64,000 nt of DNA from Planctomycetota bacterium (GTDB lineage: Bacteria; Planctomycetota; Phycisphaerae; Phycisphaerales; UBA1924): contig JAJRPN010000006.1 of NCBI GenBank assembly GCA_024280755.1, forward strand, positions 1 to 64,000, in the 5' to 3' direction. Under the pieces are notes generated by a model that did no database searches, was not told the origin of the DNA, and saw nothing but the letters and a program-made list of their open reading frames with translations. The position numbers were made by a program, and so were the translations under genes. Numbering within the stretch: the first letter of the stretch is position 1; every line of letters begins with the position of its first letter. Shown one piece after another: positions 36,037 to 45,281 of this stretch.

Positions 36037-37878
36037 ATGTGTGGAATCGTTGCCTACATTGGAAAAAAACCCGCTCAACAACTGCTCCTCGAAGGGCTTA
36101 AGCGGATGGAATATCGCGGCTATGACTCCGCAGGGATCGCCATGCTCCAAGACGAGGGCTTACGCATCACCAAAGCAGTCGGACGGGTGTCGAAGCTCGA
36201 AGCCAAGATCCAAGAGGACGGCGATTTTACCGGCACCGTCGGGATCGCTCACACCCGCTGGGCAACCCACGGCAAGGTCACCTTGGCCAATGCTCACCCG
36301 CATCGTGATGGCACACACAGCATCTCGCTTGTTCACAATGGGATCATCGAGAACTATGCTTCGATCCGTACTTTGCTCAAAGAACGCGGGCATGAGTTTC
36401 ACACCGAGACAGACACCGAAGTGCTTGGGATGTTGATCTCGCATTTTTATGATCCTGAGAATGGGTTGGATCTTGAGAAGTCTGTGCAGGCTGCACTGCG
36501 CGAGGTGCGCGGGGCGTATGCGATCGCGGTGATCTGTGCGAACGAGCCAGAGGTGATGGTGTGTGCGCGTAAGGGCTCGCCTTTGTTGGTTGGGATTGGG
36601 GCCGATGAGTACATTGTTGCTTCAGACCCGGCTGCGATCGTCGCTCATACATCAACCGCTCTTACGCTCGATGATTATTCGGTCATCCGTATCACACTCG
36701 ATGGTTTCCGCACGACGACCGTAGACAATGAAGAGTTGACCCCAAAGGAAATGCAGCTCGAAATGGATCTTGAGCAGATCGAACTGGGCACCTTCTCGCA
36801 CTACATGCAGAAGGAAATCTTCGAACAGCCAGAAGCCTTGCGTACCTGTATGAAGGGTCGGCTCGACAAGAACGAAGGGCGAATCGTCCTTGGTGGGTTG
36901 ATGGGCTTGTCAAAGGAACTCGTTAAATCAAAGCGAATTATCCTCACCGCCCAGGGCACGGCACTCCACAGCGCAATGATCGGTGAGTACCTGCTCGAAG
37001 ACCTCGCCAAGATCCCGGCCGAGTGTCAATATGCCTCCGAGTTCCGCTATCGCAACCCGATTATCGAAGACGGCTCGGTGGTTGTTGCTGTTTCGCAGTC
37101 TGGCGAGACAGCCGACACGCTCGCAGCCCTTCACGAAGCCAAAGACCGCGGGGCGTTGTCCTTAGGTGTGATCAATGTCGTTGGTTCGACACTTGCCCGC
37201 GATACGGATGCAGGCGTGTACCTCCGCGTTGGCCCAGAGATCGGCGTCGCAAGCACCAAAGCATTTACCGGGCAGGTTGCGGTCTTGACAATGATCGCAT
37301 TGTTCATGGCTCGCCGACGCATGATGTCACCCGAAGCCTCGGCTCGGCTCATGAAAGAGTTCGAGACCATCCCCGACAAGATCCAGCAGGTGCTCGAAAC
37401 CAACGATCGCATCCGCCAGATCACCGAAAAGTATGTCCACCGCGACAACTGGCTCTTCCTCGGGCGAGGCTACAACTACCCGACGGCGATGGAGGGTGCG
37501 CTCAAGCTCAAGGAAATCTCCTACATCCATGCAGAGGGCATGCCGGCTGCCGAGATGAAGCACGGCCCCATCGCCCTGATCGACGAAGGAATGCCCGTCG
37601 TCTTTATCGCCAACCAAGGCAACCAATACGACAAGGTTATGAGCAACATCGAAGAGGTCCGATCCCGTGGCGGGCATGTGATTGCGGTTGCCACCGAAGG
37701 CGACGAACAGATCAAAGCCGTTGCGGAGGATGTCTTGTATGTCCCCGCAGTCGAAGAATGCCTCAGCCCGATGGTCACTGTTATTCCATTACAGTTGTTG
37801 GCGTACCACGCTGCGGTGTTGCGTGGGCATGATGTTGATAAGCCAAGGAACCTGGCGAAATCCGTGACGGTGGAGTGA
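36037..37878 (+). CDS. glmS: Glutamine-fructose-6-phosphate aminotransferase
   Basis: Makes glucosamine-6-phosphate from fructose-6-P and glutamine, the entry to amino-sugar and peptidoglycan synthesis. The 613-residue product begins MCGIVAYIG, with Cys as the N-terminal nucleophile of the glutaminase domain, followed by [13 protein letters not shown] and [10 protein letters not shown]. Two SIS domains follow ([39 protein letters not shown]), and it ends [17 protein letters not shown] precedes ATG 36037; the 50-codon upstream extension lacks conservation. The stop overlaps the start of the next gene. Confidence 0.97.
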   Translation: MCGIVAYIGKKPAQQLLLEGLKRMEYRGYDSAGIAMLQDEGLRITKAVGRVSKLEAKIQEDGDFTGTVGIAHTRWATHGKVTLANAHPHRDGTHSISLVHNGIIENYASIRTLLKERGHEFHTETDTEVLGMLISHFYDPENGLDLEKSVQAALREVRGAYAIAVICANEPEVMVCARKGSPLLVGIGADEYIVASDPAAIVAHTSTALTLDDYSVIRITLDGFRTTTVDNEELTPKEMQLEMDLEQIELGTFSHYMQKEIFEQPEALRTCMKGRLDKNEGRIVLGGLMGLSKELVKSKRIILTAQGTALHSAMIGEYLLEDLAKIPAECQYASEFRYRNPIIEDGSVVVAVSQSGETADTLAALHEAKDRGALSLGVINVVGSTLARDTDAGVYLRVGPEIGVASTKAFTGQVAVLTMIALFMARRRMMSPEASARLMKEFETIPDKIQQVLETNDRIRQITEKYVHRDNWLFLGRGYNYPTAMEGALKLKEISYIHAEGMPAAEMKHGPIALIDEGMPVVFIANQGNQYDKVMSNIEEVRSRGGHVIAVATEGDEQIKAVAEDVLYVPAVEECLSPMVTVIPLQLLAYHAAVLRGHDVDKPRNLAKSVTVE

Positions 37879-38357
37879 TGAGCAAGCGCAGGCCGTGGTG
37901 TGAACGGGCAAAGAGTTTGCAAGCCAATGAAACTGTGACATCGAAAGATGTGTGGAAGCATTCTCATCGTATGTTCTGGGGTGGTCTGATCCAAGCAGTG
38001 ACGATAACCAGTTATGCTTCGGTTTGGTGCGTCTTGTTGTATCTTCACTTTGGGCCGCATAATCAACTGGAAGATGATCTGTATGCGCCAGGATTCTGGG
38101 AAATTGCTTTTCCAATCTTGGCAATCGCAACAGCTATCTTTATCTTCTCATTACTGATCGGCTTCGGGCTGACACTGCCGGGCAAGGCCAAGATGAAACG
38201 AATTTTGCTCCCGGGTCGCTGCCAGAGTTGTCCCAAATGTCTCTACGACCTCTCCGCCCGCCCGCGTGATGACGACACCTGTCCAGAGTGCGGCCTCAAT
38301 GCCCCGCGCCGCGAATGCGTTCGGCTGTGGTGTAAGTTGTTGCGTTCACGGTTCTGA
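37878..38357 (+). CDS. Small membrane protein with zinc ribbon
   Basis: A 159-residue protein: a basic N-terminus, two hydrophobic segments (about 34-55 and 75-100), then CPKCLYDLSARPRDDDTCPECG, a zinc ribbon of the same type as those at 15780 and 17675. Its ATG shares the A of the glmS stop (TGATG), and GGAG sits inside the glmS end, so it is translationally coupled to glmS. Function unknown. Confidence 0.78.
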   Translation: MSKRRPWCERAKSLQANETVTSKDVWKHSHRMFWGGLIQAVTITSYASVWCVLLYLHFGPHNQLEDDLYAPGFWEIAFPILAIATAIFIFSLLIGFGLTLPGKAKMKRILLPGRCQSCPKCLYDLSARPRDDDTCPECGLNAPRRECVRLWCKLLRSRF

Positions 38358-38368
38358 ATCTTCTCTTA

Positions 38369-38529
38369 TCGCCTCCCCCGGGCTTCCGGGGGAGGTGGCA
38401 TGCGCAGTATGACGGAGGGGGTCTTGAAGAAGGCAATGGGCAATAGGGAATAGGCAATGGGGAAGAAAGAGAAGCCCCCCCTCCGTCTCACTTCGTTCGA
38501 CACCTCCCCCGGAAGCCCGGGGGAGGCGA
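38369..38529. repeat. Composite palindromic element, family A (full copy 2)
   Basis: Terminal arms 38369-38397 and 38501-38529 are perfectly complementary over 29 bp. The arm cores (CCGGGCTTCCGG) differ from copy 1 at 25532 (CCGTCCTGACGG), but both arms of this copy changed together. Inside are GACGGAGGGGGTCTT (38411-38425), a partner CCCCCCTCCGTC, the TCACTTCGTTCGA spacer shared with copy 1, and a short degenerate satellite. Confidence 0.93.
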
Positions 38530-38535
38530 TGGGTC

Positions 38536-38636
38536 GGGTGCCACGGCTTGACCGTCTTCGGCAAGCCGTGTCTTGGGTGGTGATGTTCAGTGTGAAGCGC
38601 ATGGCTTGCCCTTCGGGTCAAGCCATGGCACCCGGA
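38536..38636. repeat. Family E palindromes, two units
   Basis: Unit 1, 38536-38574, matches the reverse complement of 24537-24575 at 37 of 39 positions. Unit 2 has 9-bp arms 38600-38608 and 38619-38627 (CATGGCTTG / CAAGCCATG) and ends GGCACCCGGAG, like the other units. The region 38358-38739 therefore consists almost entirely of repeats. Confidence 0.85.
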
Positions 38637-38739
38637 GTGAAGAACTTATCGGACATTCAAAAAATATCTGTTCCCGGACTATCGAGTCTTCAGTTCGATA
38701 ATCATCCCGACGATATATCGGACAGTATTGGAGTCCGAT

Positions 38740-39384
38740 TTGAGTTCAGCTTATCTGCACAATCAGCACACACTGCCTCACACGCTTACGCGGGTGATCA
38801 ACCGTCGCCCGGTTGAGGTTTTGCCTAAGCCTGAACTCACAACCCAGCGCCTCGTCTTTCGGCTGTTGATGCCCAGCGACGAAGCATCCTTTATAGACGC
38901 GATCAATCAGGATCGATCGAATCTTCGCCGATGGATTCCGCTTACACATGAGCAAGAATCTGACGCGCATTTTTTCAACCGAGCCATGACCAAAGCCCGT
39001 GTGCAAGATATCGAAGGCGTCGCCTGGCGACGGGCAGCGTTTATTGAATCTGGTCCTGACGCTGGTCGGTTTGTTGGGGTGTTCAATCTCATCAAGATCG
39101 AACGCGGGCTCGAATGGACCAGCGAAGCCAACTGGTGGGTCGACGCTCGATTCAGCGGGCAAGGGTTCGCAAGCGAAGCGGTGCAAGGCATGATCGATTT
39201 TGCACTCGCTGAACATCCTGTTGGGCTTGGGCTTCACCGGGTTCGCGCACAGATCTGTGCAGACAATCCTGGCTCTGTTCGCATCGCTCACAAGTGCGGC
39301 TTTGCTAAGAACGGCAACCGAGACCTGCTCGAAATCAACAAAGCACTCGTTACCCACGACGAGTACGAATGTTGGGCGAGTTGA
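38740..39384 (+). CDS. GNAT-family N-acetyltransferase (RimJ/RimL-like)
   Basis: About 214 residues. After a variable N-terminus, LTTQRLVFRLLMPSDEASFIDAIN begins the fold. WWVDARFSGQGFASEAVQGMIDFA contains the acetyl-CoA binding Gly-rich loop, and HRVRAQICADNPGSVRIAHKCGF is the typical RimJ/RimL end. It probably acetylates an amino terminus or amine; the substrate is unknown. Start is uncertain: TTG 38740 is favoured because GGAG lies 6 nt upstream; TTG 38728 and GTG 38794 are alternatives. Confidence 0.83.
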   Translation: MSSAYLHNQHTLPHTLTRVINRRPVEVLPKPELTTQRLVFRLLMPSDEASFIDAINQDRSNLRRWIPLTHEQESDAHFFNRAMTKARVQDIEGVAWRRAAFIESGPDAGRFVGVFNLIKIERGLEWTSEANWWVDARFSGQGFASEAVQGMIDFALAEHPVGLGLHRVRAQICADNPGSVRIAHKCGFAKNGNRDLLEINKALVTHDEYECWAS

Positions 39385-39715
39385 ATCGGAAAAACCTATA
39401 AAAACCCAAACACTTGAGGCGGCTTTAATTGGCGATGGATTAATTTTCAAAGTTATCCAAGCGCATGATGTTGAATTGTCTATGGCGATTTGACGAGCTG
39501 CATTGGGAGGCGTAAGTGCTTTGTCTATAGTGGTATACAGTACTTGCGGCGATGTGTGGAAAAGTAATTTACCCCAGAAAATGAGCCTTGTACCAAGGTC
39601 CGAAATTTGCCTTTTGTGGTCTTGCCCCTACGGTCTTTGTCCATGAAAAACTCACTTGTCAGCCGACTTCGATGGCTCGGGTCTGCGTTGGCAAGTTCTG
39701 ACTTGAGGGCATCTT
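39385..39715. other. Intergenic region before the GH35-like gene
   Basis: 331 nt without a supported gene. The first half is AT-rich and probably holds the promoter for the downstream gene, but no clear hexamer pair or terminator is visible. Confidence 0.4.
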
Positions 39716-42475
39716 ATGGCTGCTGTAACCTTCGATAATCGTACTCTTTCTGTAGACGGCAAACGCATCTGGATCGTCTCTGGTTCGATCCACTTCCAAC
39801 GCACCCCGCGCGAAGAATGGGCGGCTCGGATTCATGCTGCTAAGCATGCGGGCGTCAACACGATCGAGACTCCGATCTTCTGGAACCTGATCGAAACACG
39901 CAAGGGTTCGTTCAACTTCAAAGACAACAACGACATCCGCCACTTCATCGAGCTGATCGCCGAAGCTGGGATGTACTGCATCCTGCGCGTTGGTCCGTAT
40001 GTCGGCGAAGGCTGGGATCTTGGCGGCTTGCCCGTCTGGCTGCTCAACATTCCGAATCTTGAAGTCCGCAAACCAAACCAGCCGTACCTTGAATCGGTCG
40101 GCAAATACTTCAACGCGCTCGCCAAAAAGGTGAAGGATCTCCAAGCATCCGTCACCAAGGGTGCGCCGATTATCATGATCCAAAACGAAGCGCACTGGAA
40201 CTGCGGCGATGAACTCGCAGCCAAGGGCTACCTGGGCGAACTGGGTCGCTATCTCCGCGAAGCCGGGTTCACTGTTCCAAAGATCAACTCGAATAATCTC
40301 TGGCAAGGTGTCGAAGGCGACATCGATGGCTGGTCGGGTGCGGGCGATATGTTCGGTACCATGCGCCAGCTGACATCGGTTCGCCCGGAGCAGCCTGGGA
40401 TGGTCATTGATTATGGTCCAAAGTCGCGTCCGATCTTTGCTCAACCAGAGCCTGAATCGCTCGACGGGTTGATGTACCAACGCCAACTCGCCGAGATCAT
40501 GTGTGCTGGTGGACAGTTCAATGTCGGCAACTTCACCAGCGGCACATCGTTCGGCTTTTATGCAGGAATGTCGCCGATCGGCGAGTTCAATGCGTATGGC
40601 CCGACCCAAGATGTTAACGCCATGATCGATGAGCATGGTCGGACGACTTCGGTGCATCATGCCGTGCGCCGATTGACGATGTTCGCGTCGAGCTTCTCGC
40701 GTGTGCTTGCTCATACCGAGCATGAAAAACCATCAATCGTGATCGATCCGGCTTCCGATGATCAATCGATCAACGGGCATGTGGTGACGCATATGCGTGG
40801 CTCGCAGGGATCGGTAACCTTTATCTTCTCCCCTCCAAAGTCTAAGTCTGGCACGCTCAATCTTTTGCTTCCTGACGGCGCATCGTTGCCAGTCCGCCTG
40901 GGGCATCAGCGGGTGCATTGGTGTATGTTTGATGTGCATCTGTCCTCGAAGCACACGCTTGATTACACCAGCCTCAACGCCTTGACCGCGACGGATAACG
41001 CATTGGTCGTGTTTGGTGCTGCCAATGCAACAGGCGAAGTCTCGATCAACGGCACCCCGATGGAGGTCGAGGTTCCCAAGGGACGCAAGCCTTTGGTTGT
41101 CGATCATGAAGGCATCACGCTGATCGTGATGTGCGATGAGATGGCCGACGAGACATTTATTCATGAGAACCATGTCTATGTTGGCGTTGCCGGTTTGACA
41201 ACCGATGGGCAGCCGATGATGTCGCCCAACGGCAAGTCCCATACCCATATCGATCCTGTCGGCGTTGCCAAAACACACAACACCAAATACATCGAAGGCT
41301 ATGCTGGGGAGAAACTGCCTAAGGTCTCGATCGGGAGTTGGGAATGCTCGATCCCCGAAGAGCATATCGAAGGCGATAGCCCTCGCTATGCTCAGATCCC
41401 AGGACCAGCAGATCTCTCGGAACTTGGCACGCCCTATGGCTATGGTTGGTACAAGGTTTCGCTGAAGAATACAGCCACCAAGAAGCTTAAAGTCATCGCG
41501 CCCGAATCGAGCGATCGTGTTTCGGTCTTCCTCGACGGCGATCATGTCGGGATCTTTGGAGCCGGCCCTGGCGCGAGCGACGAGTTGGCGATGCCTCTCA
41601 AGAAGGGGGATCAAGAGTTGGTGCTTCTCGCAGATAACATGGGACGCGTGGATTCTGGTTCAGACATGACCGCACGCAAGGGTGTCTTTGGGCATCTGAT
41701 GGAAGAAGTCGCGTTCAAGGTTTCCAAGCCCAAGATCGAGAACGGCGATCCCGTCGAAATTCTCGGCTATCGCACACCAGTCTTTGGGCTCCAACGCGGC
41801 GATTCTACCCATCATGGACGCATCACCTGGACATTCAAGCACCTCAAGAAGTCATCGATCATCGTCGATATCCCCGCGTTTACTGTGCGGACAATGATTA
41901 TTTTGAACGATGAACCGATTCATCTCTATGATGCCAATAAGCGTCAGCGTTTGGTACTCGATCACGAGACAATCAATCGTGGGAACAACACGCTTCAGAT
42001 CGCCTTCGAGAACAATGCGATCTCGGAAGATGGCGATGCGTATGTCGAAGAGGCTTTTAAGCTGATGAACGACAAGGGCAGCTTTGTCGAAGCATCGAAT
42101 CAGATTACCGATAAGTGCGAGTGGGCATTTGCCAAGTGGGAAACTCCCGCCGAGGTCGAGTTTGATTCGATCACCAAGGCAAAGATGAAGACCACGAAGA
42201 TACCAACATGGTGGCGTTCAACATTCGATACTCCAAGCGTCAAAGTCGCGTTGGATCTTGATCTCGTCGGCATGACCAAAGGGCAGGTGTATATCAATGG
42301 GCACGCCATCGGGCGATACTTTGTAGGCACCAATGAAGGCAAGGCCGTCGAGCCTGCGATGCCGATGGCTATCCCGAGTGCATGGCTCAATGCCGACACC
42401 GAGAATGAGCTGACCATCTTCGACGAGCATGGCGCATCACCGAGCAAGGTCAAGGTTATTGTCGAACGCCTGTGA
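39716..42475 (+). CDS. GH35-like beta-galactosidase family protein, divergent active site
   Basis: A 919-residue cytosolic protein with no signal peptide. The N-terminal TIM barrel follows GH35: GKRIWIVSGSIHFQRTP, GVNTIETPIFWNLIE, ILRVGPYVGEGWDLGGLPVWLL, then APIIMIQNEAHW at the acid/base position (GH35 usually QIENEYG). Where GH35 has its nucleophile in a WTEAWTGWF-type motif, this has MVIDYGPKSRP, so Glu appears replaced by Asp or lost. The C-terminal half has jelly-roll domains (NGHAIGRYF near the end). GAGGG lies upstream of the ATG. Family placement is sound; activity is uncertain. Confidence 0.8.
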   Translation: MAAVTFDNRTLSVDGKRIWIVSGSIHFQRTPREEWAARIHAAKHAGVNTIETPIFWNLIETRKGSFNFKDNNDIRHFIELIAEAGMYCILRVGPYVGEGWDLGGLPVWLLNIPNLEVRKPNQPYLESVGKYFNALAKKVKDLQASVTKGAPIIMIQNEAHWNCGDELAAKGYLGELGRYLREAGFTVPKINSNNLWQGVEGDIDGWSGAGDMFGTMRQLTSVRPEQPGMVIDYGPKSRPIFAQPEPESLDGLMYQRQLAEIMCAGGQFNVGNFTSGTSFGFYAGMSPIGEFNAYGPTQDVNAMIDEHGRTTSVHHAVRRLTMFASSFSRVLAHTEHEKPSIVIDPASDDQSINGHVVTHMRGSQGSVTFIFSPPKSKSGTLNLLLPDGASLPVRLGHQRVHWCMFDVHLSSKHTLDYTSLNALTATDNALVVFGAANATGEVSINGTPMEVEVPKGRKPLVVDHEGITLIVMCDEMADETFIHENHVYVGVAGLTTDGQPMMSPNGKSHTHIDPVGVAKTHNTKYIEGYAGEKLPKVSIGSWECSIPEEHIEGDSPRYAQIPGPADLSELGTPYGYGWYKVSLKNTATKKLKVIAPESSDRVSVFLDGDHVGIFGAGPGASDELAMPLKKGDQELVLLADNMGRVDSGSDMTARKGVFGHLMEEVAFKVSKPKIENGDPVEILGYRTPVFGLQRGDSTHHGRITWTFKHLKKSSIIVDIPAFTVRTMIILNDEPIHLYDANKRQRLVLDHETINRGNNTLQIAFENNAISEDGDAYVEEAFKLMNDKGSFVEASNQITDKCEWAFAKWETPAEVEFDSITKAKMKTTKIPTWWRSTFDTPSVKVALDLDLVGMTKGQVYINGHAIGRYFVGTNEGKAVEPAMPMAIPSAWLNADTENELTIFDEHGASPSKVKVIVERL

Positions 42476-42503
42476 GTTTGAGTCACGAATCTACTTGCCT
42501 ACT

Positions 42504-42530
42504 GCCCGCTGATGGTTTTCGTCAGCGGGC
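42504..42530 (+). terminator. Hairpin after the GH35-like gene
   Basis: Perfect 9-bp arms GCCCGCTGA / TCAGCGGGC with a 9-nt loop 28 nt after the stop codon. Only GTTGG follows, with no T-tract, so it may be a weak terminator or an mRNA end structure. Confidence 0.5.
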
Positions 42531-42547
42531 GTTGGTATGCTTTGGTT

Positions 42548-43090
42548 ATGACCAACACTTCTTCAGCCGTACAAGTATCGCTTTGGCAACGGGCCGCGTC
42601 ATACGCAGCGCGGGCGCACGAGCATCAGTATCGAAAAGATAAGAAGACGCCTTACATTGCGCATCCGGTCCGTGTTGCGTTGGTGGTGGGGCAGGTCTTT
42701 GGGTGCAGAGACGAGGTGGCTCTTTGTACGGCTCTGCTTCACGACACCATCGAAGACACCCGAACCGATTATGACGCAATCGAAAAACGATTCGGACGCG
42801 AGATCGCAGATTGTGTCGCAACGCTGACCAAGAACATGCTCTTGCGCGAGCCCAAGCGCGAAGCAGACTATGACAAACGCCTCGCTGCGGGTTCATGGCA
42901 GGCTCGGCTGGTCAAGCTGGCCGATGTCTATGACAACGGGCTCGATATCCCCAAAGAGTCAATGAAGCCCAAGTGCATCGATCGATGCAAGCGTGCGCTT
43001 GAACTCAGCGTTGGTGACATTGATCATGAGGAAGTTGTTGTCGCTCGCCAAGCCGTCGCTGGGGTGCTTGCAGCCTTGCAAGCAGATTAA
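42548..43090 (+). CDS. HD-domain hydrolase, SpoT/MESH1-like
   Basis: A 180-residue protein that is essentially only the HD domain of RelA/SpoT enzymes: HQYRKDKKTPYIAHPVRVA followed by ALLHDTIEDT with the metal-binding HD pair and catalytic ED. No synthetase or TGS domain is present. By family it may hydrolyse (p)ppGpp or a related nucleotide. Start at ATG 42548, with no clear ribosome binding site. It ends in a TTAA shared with the stop codon of the convergent gene at 43087. Confidence 0.8.
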   Translation: MTNTSSAVQVSLWQRAASYAARAHEHQYRKDKKTPYIAHPVRVALVVGQVFGCRDEVALCTALLHDTIEDTRTDYDAIEKRFGREIADCVATLTKNMLLREPKREADYDKRLAAGSWQARLVKLADVYDNGLDIPKESMKPKCIDRCKRALELSVGDIDHEEVVVARQAVAGVLAALQAD

Positions 43091-44136
43091 GGATTGCGTT
43101 CGGCATCTTTATTGGACTGATATTGATCGAGTTGTTTCTCAAGTTCTTCGATCTGATTGGTGATCAATCGTATTTTTTCTTCATGTGTTTTGCGTTGGTT
43201 TGAATCTGGTTCCAAGCCGAGGAGCTGATGCTGGTCGACGGCCCGCTTTGCTTTGAGAAGTGATGCGTTGTTTCGCATGATCACCATTCCATTTTCAAAG
43301 AGCTTTTTCCTGAGGGTAGCCGGCGATTCCCAGAGTTGGACGCGTCGAGATCGGGTAAGCCCGGTGGTGACGATCTGATGGACGCCGCCGACAATCGCCG
43401 TGGTTAATCGCCCCTTTGGCAAGCGAGGGTTTGGGGTGATACCTTGCTCAAATGCTGCATCGATCCAGTTTTCAAAGTCGATTCCTTGCCCGATGGTATC
43501 GGGTGTTTCGAGTACGATCCCTTTGCGTGCCCATCGTAGCTCAAGGGCACGCCATGCCAAGGGATTATCGAGCCGAGCAGCCCCGGTGAGCTCTTCGAGC
43601 GAGCCCAGAGGCAGATCCATTTGGAGATACTCGCCGTTACGCAGCACTGTTGCTGGCAATGTCTCGCCCGGGAGTCGGCTGAGTATCTGGGCACGCAGAT
43701 CGAACGAATCGATCAGCATTGTATCGCCGATCAATGCAATCGCATCGCCCGGATTGAGCATCGCGGTCGCTGGGAATCGTTCATCATTATTAATCGGCTG
43801 AACCTCAATAGCTCCCGGAATGATCGAGCCAAACGAAACGCCCAAGCCTCCCTTTGGATATTTTAAGAATCGAGCCAAACACACACCCGCAAGGCGCGTC
43901 CGCGATTCGAGCGAGAGGGTTGGGTCCATCAAATACAGTTCAAGCTCTTCAAGCGATATCTCATGCTCTTCATCTTTGTCCAAGTTGAGCAGCTCAGTGG
44001 AGGCCAGGTCGCGTTCGAGCCAAGAGCCATTACCGAGTTGATCAATCAACGCCCGTGTACGCTCATTGGACTGCGCTTGCGTGCAGGTGCAATAGCTGCT
44101 CACGAGCATGATCGAGATGGCAATACATCGTTTCAT
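43087..44136 (-). CDS. Exported PDZ-like protein
   Basis: A 349-residue protein with a signal peptide (MKRCIAISIMLVSSYCTCTQAQ). The central part reads as a PDZ domain: GLGVSFGSIIPGAIEVQPI, AMLNPGDAIALIGDTML, RLPGETLPATVLRNGEYL. The C-terminal 60 residues form a predicted coiled coil (HEEKIRLITNQIEELEKQLDQYQ). No protease triad is visible, so it is probably a periplasmic adaptor or scaffold. The last 4 nt overlap tail to tail with the HD hydrolase gene. Confidence 0.7.
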   Translation of the reverse strand: MKRCIAISIMLVSSYCTCTQAQSNERTRALIDQLGNGSWLERDLASTELLNLDKDEEHEISLEELELYLMDPTLSLESRTRLAGVCLARFLKYPKGGLGVSFGSIIPGAIEVQPINNDERFPATAMLNPGDAIALIGDTMLIDSFDLRAQILSRLPGETLPATVLRNGEYLQMDLPLGSLEELTGAARLDNPLAWRALELRWARKGIVLETPDTIGQGIDFENWIDAAFEQGITPNPRLPKGRLTTAIVGGVHQIVTTGLTRSRRVQLWESPATLRKKLFENGMVIMRNNASLLKAKRAVDQHQLLGLEPDSNQRKTHEEKIRLITNQIEELEKQLDQYQSNKDAERNP

Positions 44137-44197
44137 CACATAACTATACCGCATCAGCCAAGATCGGGTTCGTTCAAGAGCAGGGTGTTGTTCAAAA

Positions 44198-45262
44198 TCA
44201 TTGGGCAGCTTCGAGCATCGCGATCAACTCGCTCTGATGCTCATCAAACCAGCTTGCTTTGCGAGCAACCGCGACGAGCATCGAATCGGCCTGTGGGGAG
44301 ATGCCGATCGCTGCTTGTGCAGGGAAGGATGCGAGTGCTTCGTCGATCATCACCGCGGGCATGAGTCCTATGCATACGCGAGCCGTAGATGGTTGGGGCG
44401 CAGCCGACACATATCCTTGCCAGAACGACCGCATCGCGCCAAGATCAGGATCAGGATCACAGTTCTGTGCGCTCTGTCCTTTGGTCGGGGTCTTGAGCGA
44501 GAAATGGATCATCGCCTGGGCGACTTCGCGTGTGCGCGAGCCGACGCGTGTGTTGTCAAAGTCGCAGACCGCGACGATCTCACTGGCGCGATAGATCATA
44601 TTGCCCGGGTGCCAATCGCCATGCACCAGCCCGGTGCTTTGGGCGTTGGCTTTGGCAAGCTCGTCGCCATATTGCATCAGCCCAACGAGCTGGTCGCGTG
44701 TTTCTTGGCTGAGCGACAAGTTGCTCGATTTGAGAATGCTGATCCGTGTGAGATCAATGATGGTCGGCTCGGTCGATGCTTCAAACCGTGTCTGGACCTG
44801 GTCGAGTGTGCGATGCACCTCGCCGAGCAATGCGCCCGCTTGCTGGGCATGGGACATAATCATCGCGGGCGAGCGATCAAACGGGATGCCTTCAATAAAT
44901 ACAAACAACTCGTAGACATGATCTTCAAACTGCACCAGCGAGTTGCCCGTCTTCGTCGCAAGCAACGGGGGGACACACATCCCAAGCTTGAGACAGCTCA
45001 GCACAACCTCATGCGAGAACGCGACCACAGCCGGGATATCAAGCCCGCGTGCCCGGCGTTTGAGCAACAGCTTGCCACGCTGGGTATCAATCACAACCTT
45101 AGGCGAATACACCGATCCCTCTGCGAGTTCCTTGATCGAATGGACCTGCCCGATGGCATAGTGCCCCAGCACCTGGTCGATTTCACGCTGACTCAGTTGC
45201 TGGCGTGTTGCTGGCACAAGGGGTCCTTTGGGAATTGGTGAACGAGATAGGTTGTTGAACAT
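44198..45262 (-). CDS. Aminoglycoside phosphotransferase (APH)-family kinase
   Basis: A 354-residue small-molecule kinase-fold protein. Key motifs: LLLKRRARG (nucleotide-binding Lys), LVHGDWHPGNMIY (catalytic loop, HGDxHxxN) and VCDFDNTR (metal-binding Asp). This family includes homoserine kinase, choline kinase and spore-coat CotS relatives; the true substrate is unknown and antibiotic resistance should not be inferred. The start at 45262 (MFNNLSRS) has only weak ribosome binding signals. It lies just downstream of yicC on the same strand. Confidence 0.82.
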   Translation of the reverse strand: MFNNLSRSPIPKGPLVPATRQQLSQREIDQVLGHYAIGQVHSIKELAEGSVYSPKVVIDTQRGKLLLKRRARGLDIPAVVAFSHEVVLSCLKLGMCVPPLLATKTGNSLVQFEDHVYELFVFIEGIPFDRSPAMIMSHAQQAGALLGEVHRTLDQVQTRFEASTEPTIIDLTRISILKSSNLSLSQETRDQLVGLMQYGDELAKANAQSTGLVHGDWHPGNMIYRASEIVAVCDFDNTRVGSRTREVAQAMIHFSLKTPTKGQSAQNCDPDPDLGAMRSFWQGYVSAAPQPSTARVCIGLMPAVMIDEALASFPAQAAIGISPQADSMLVAVARKASWFDEHQSELIAMLEAAQ

Positions 45263-45281
45263 CACAGTTCGGAGGAACAGC

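Noticed and set aside
44198..45262. Antibiotic resistance determinant
   Set aside because: The kinase belongs to the broad APH fold family; nothing ties it to aminoglycosides and the context is housekeeping.
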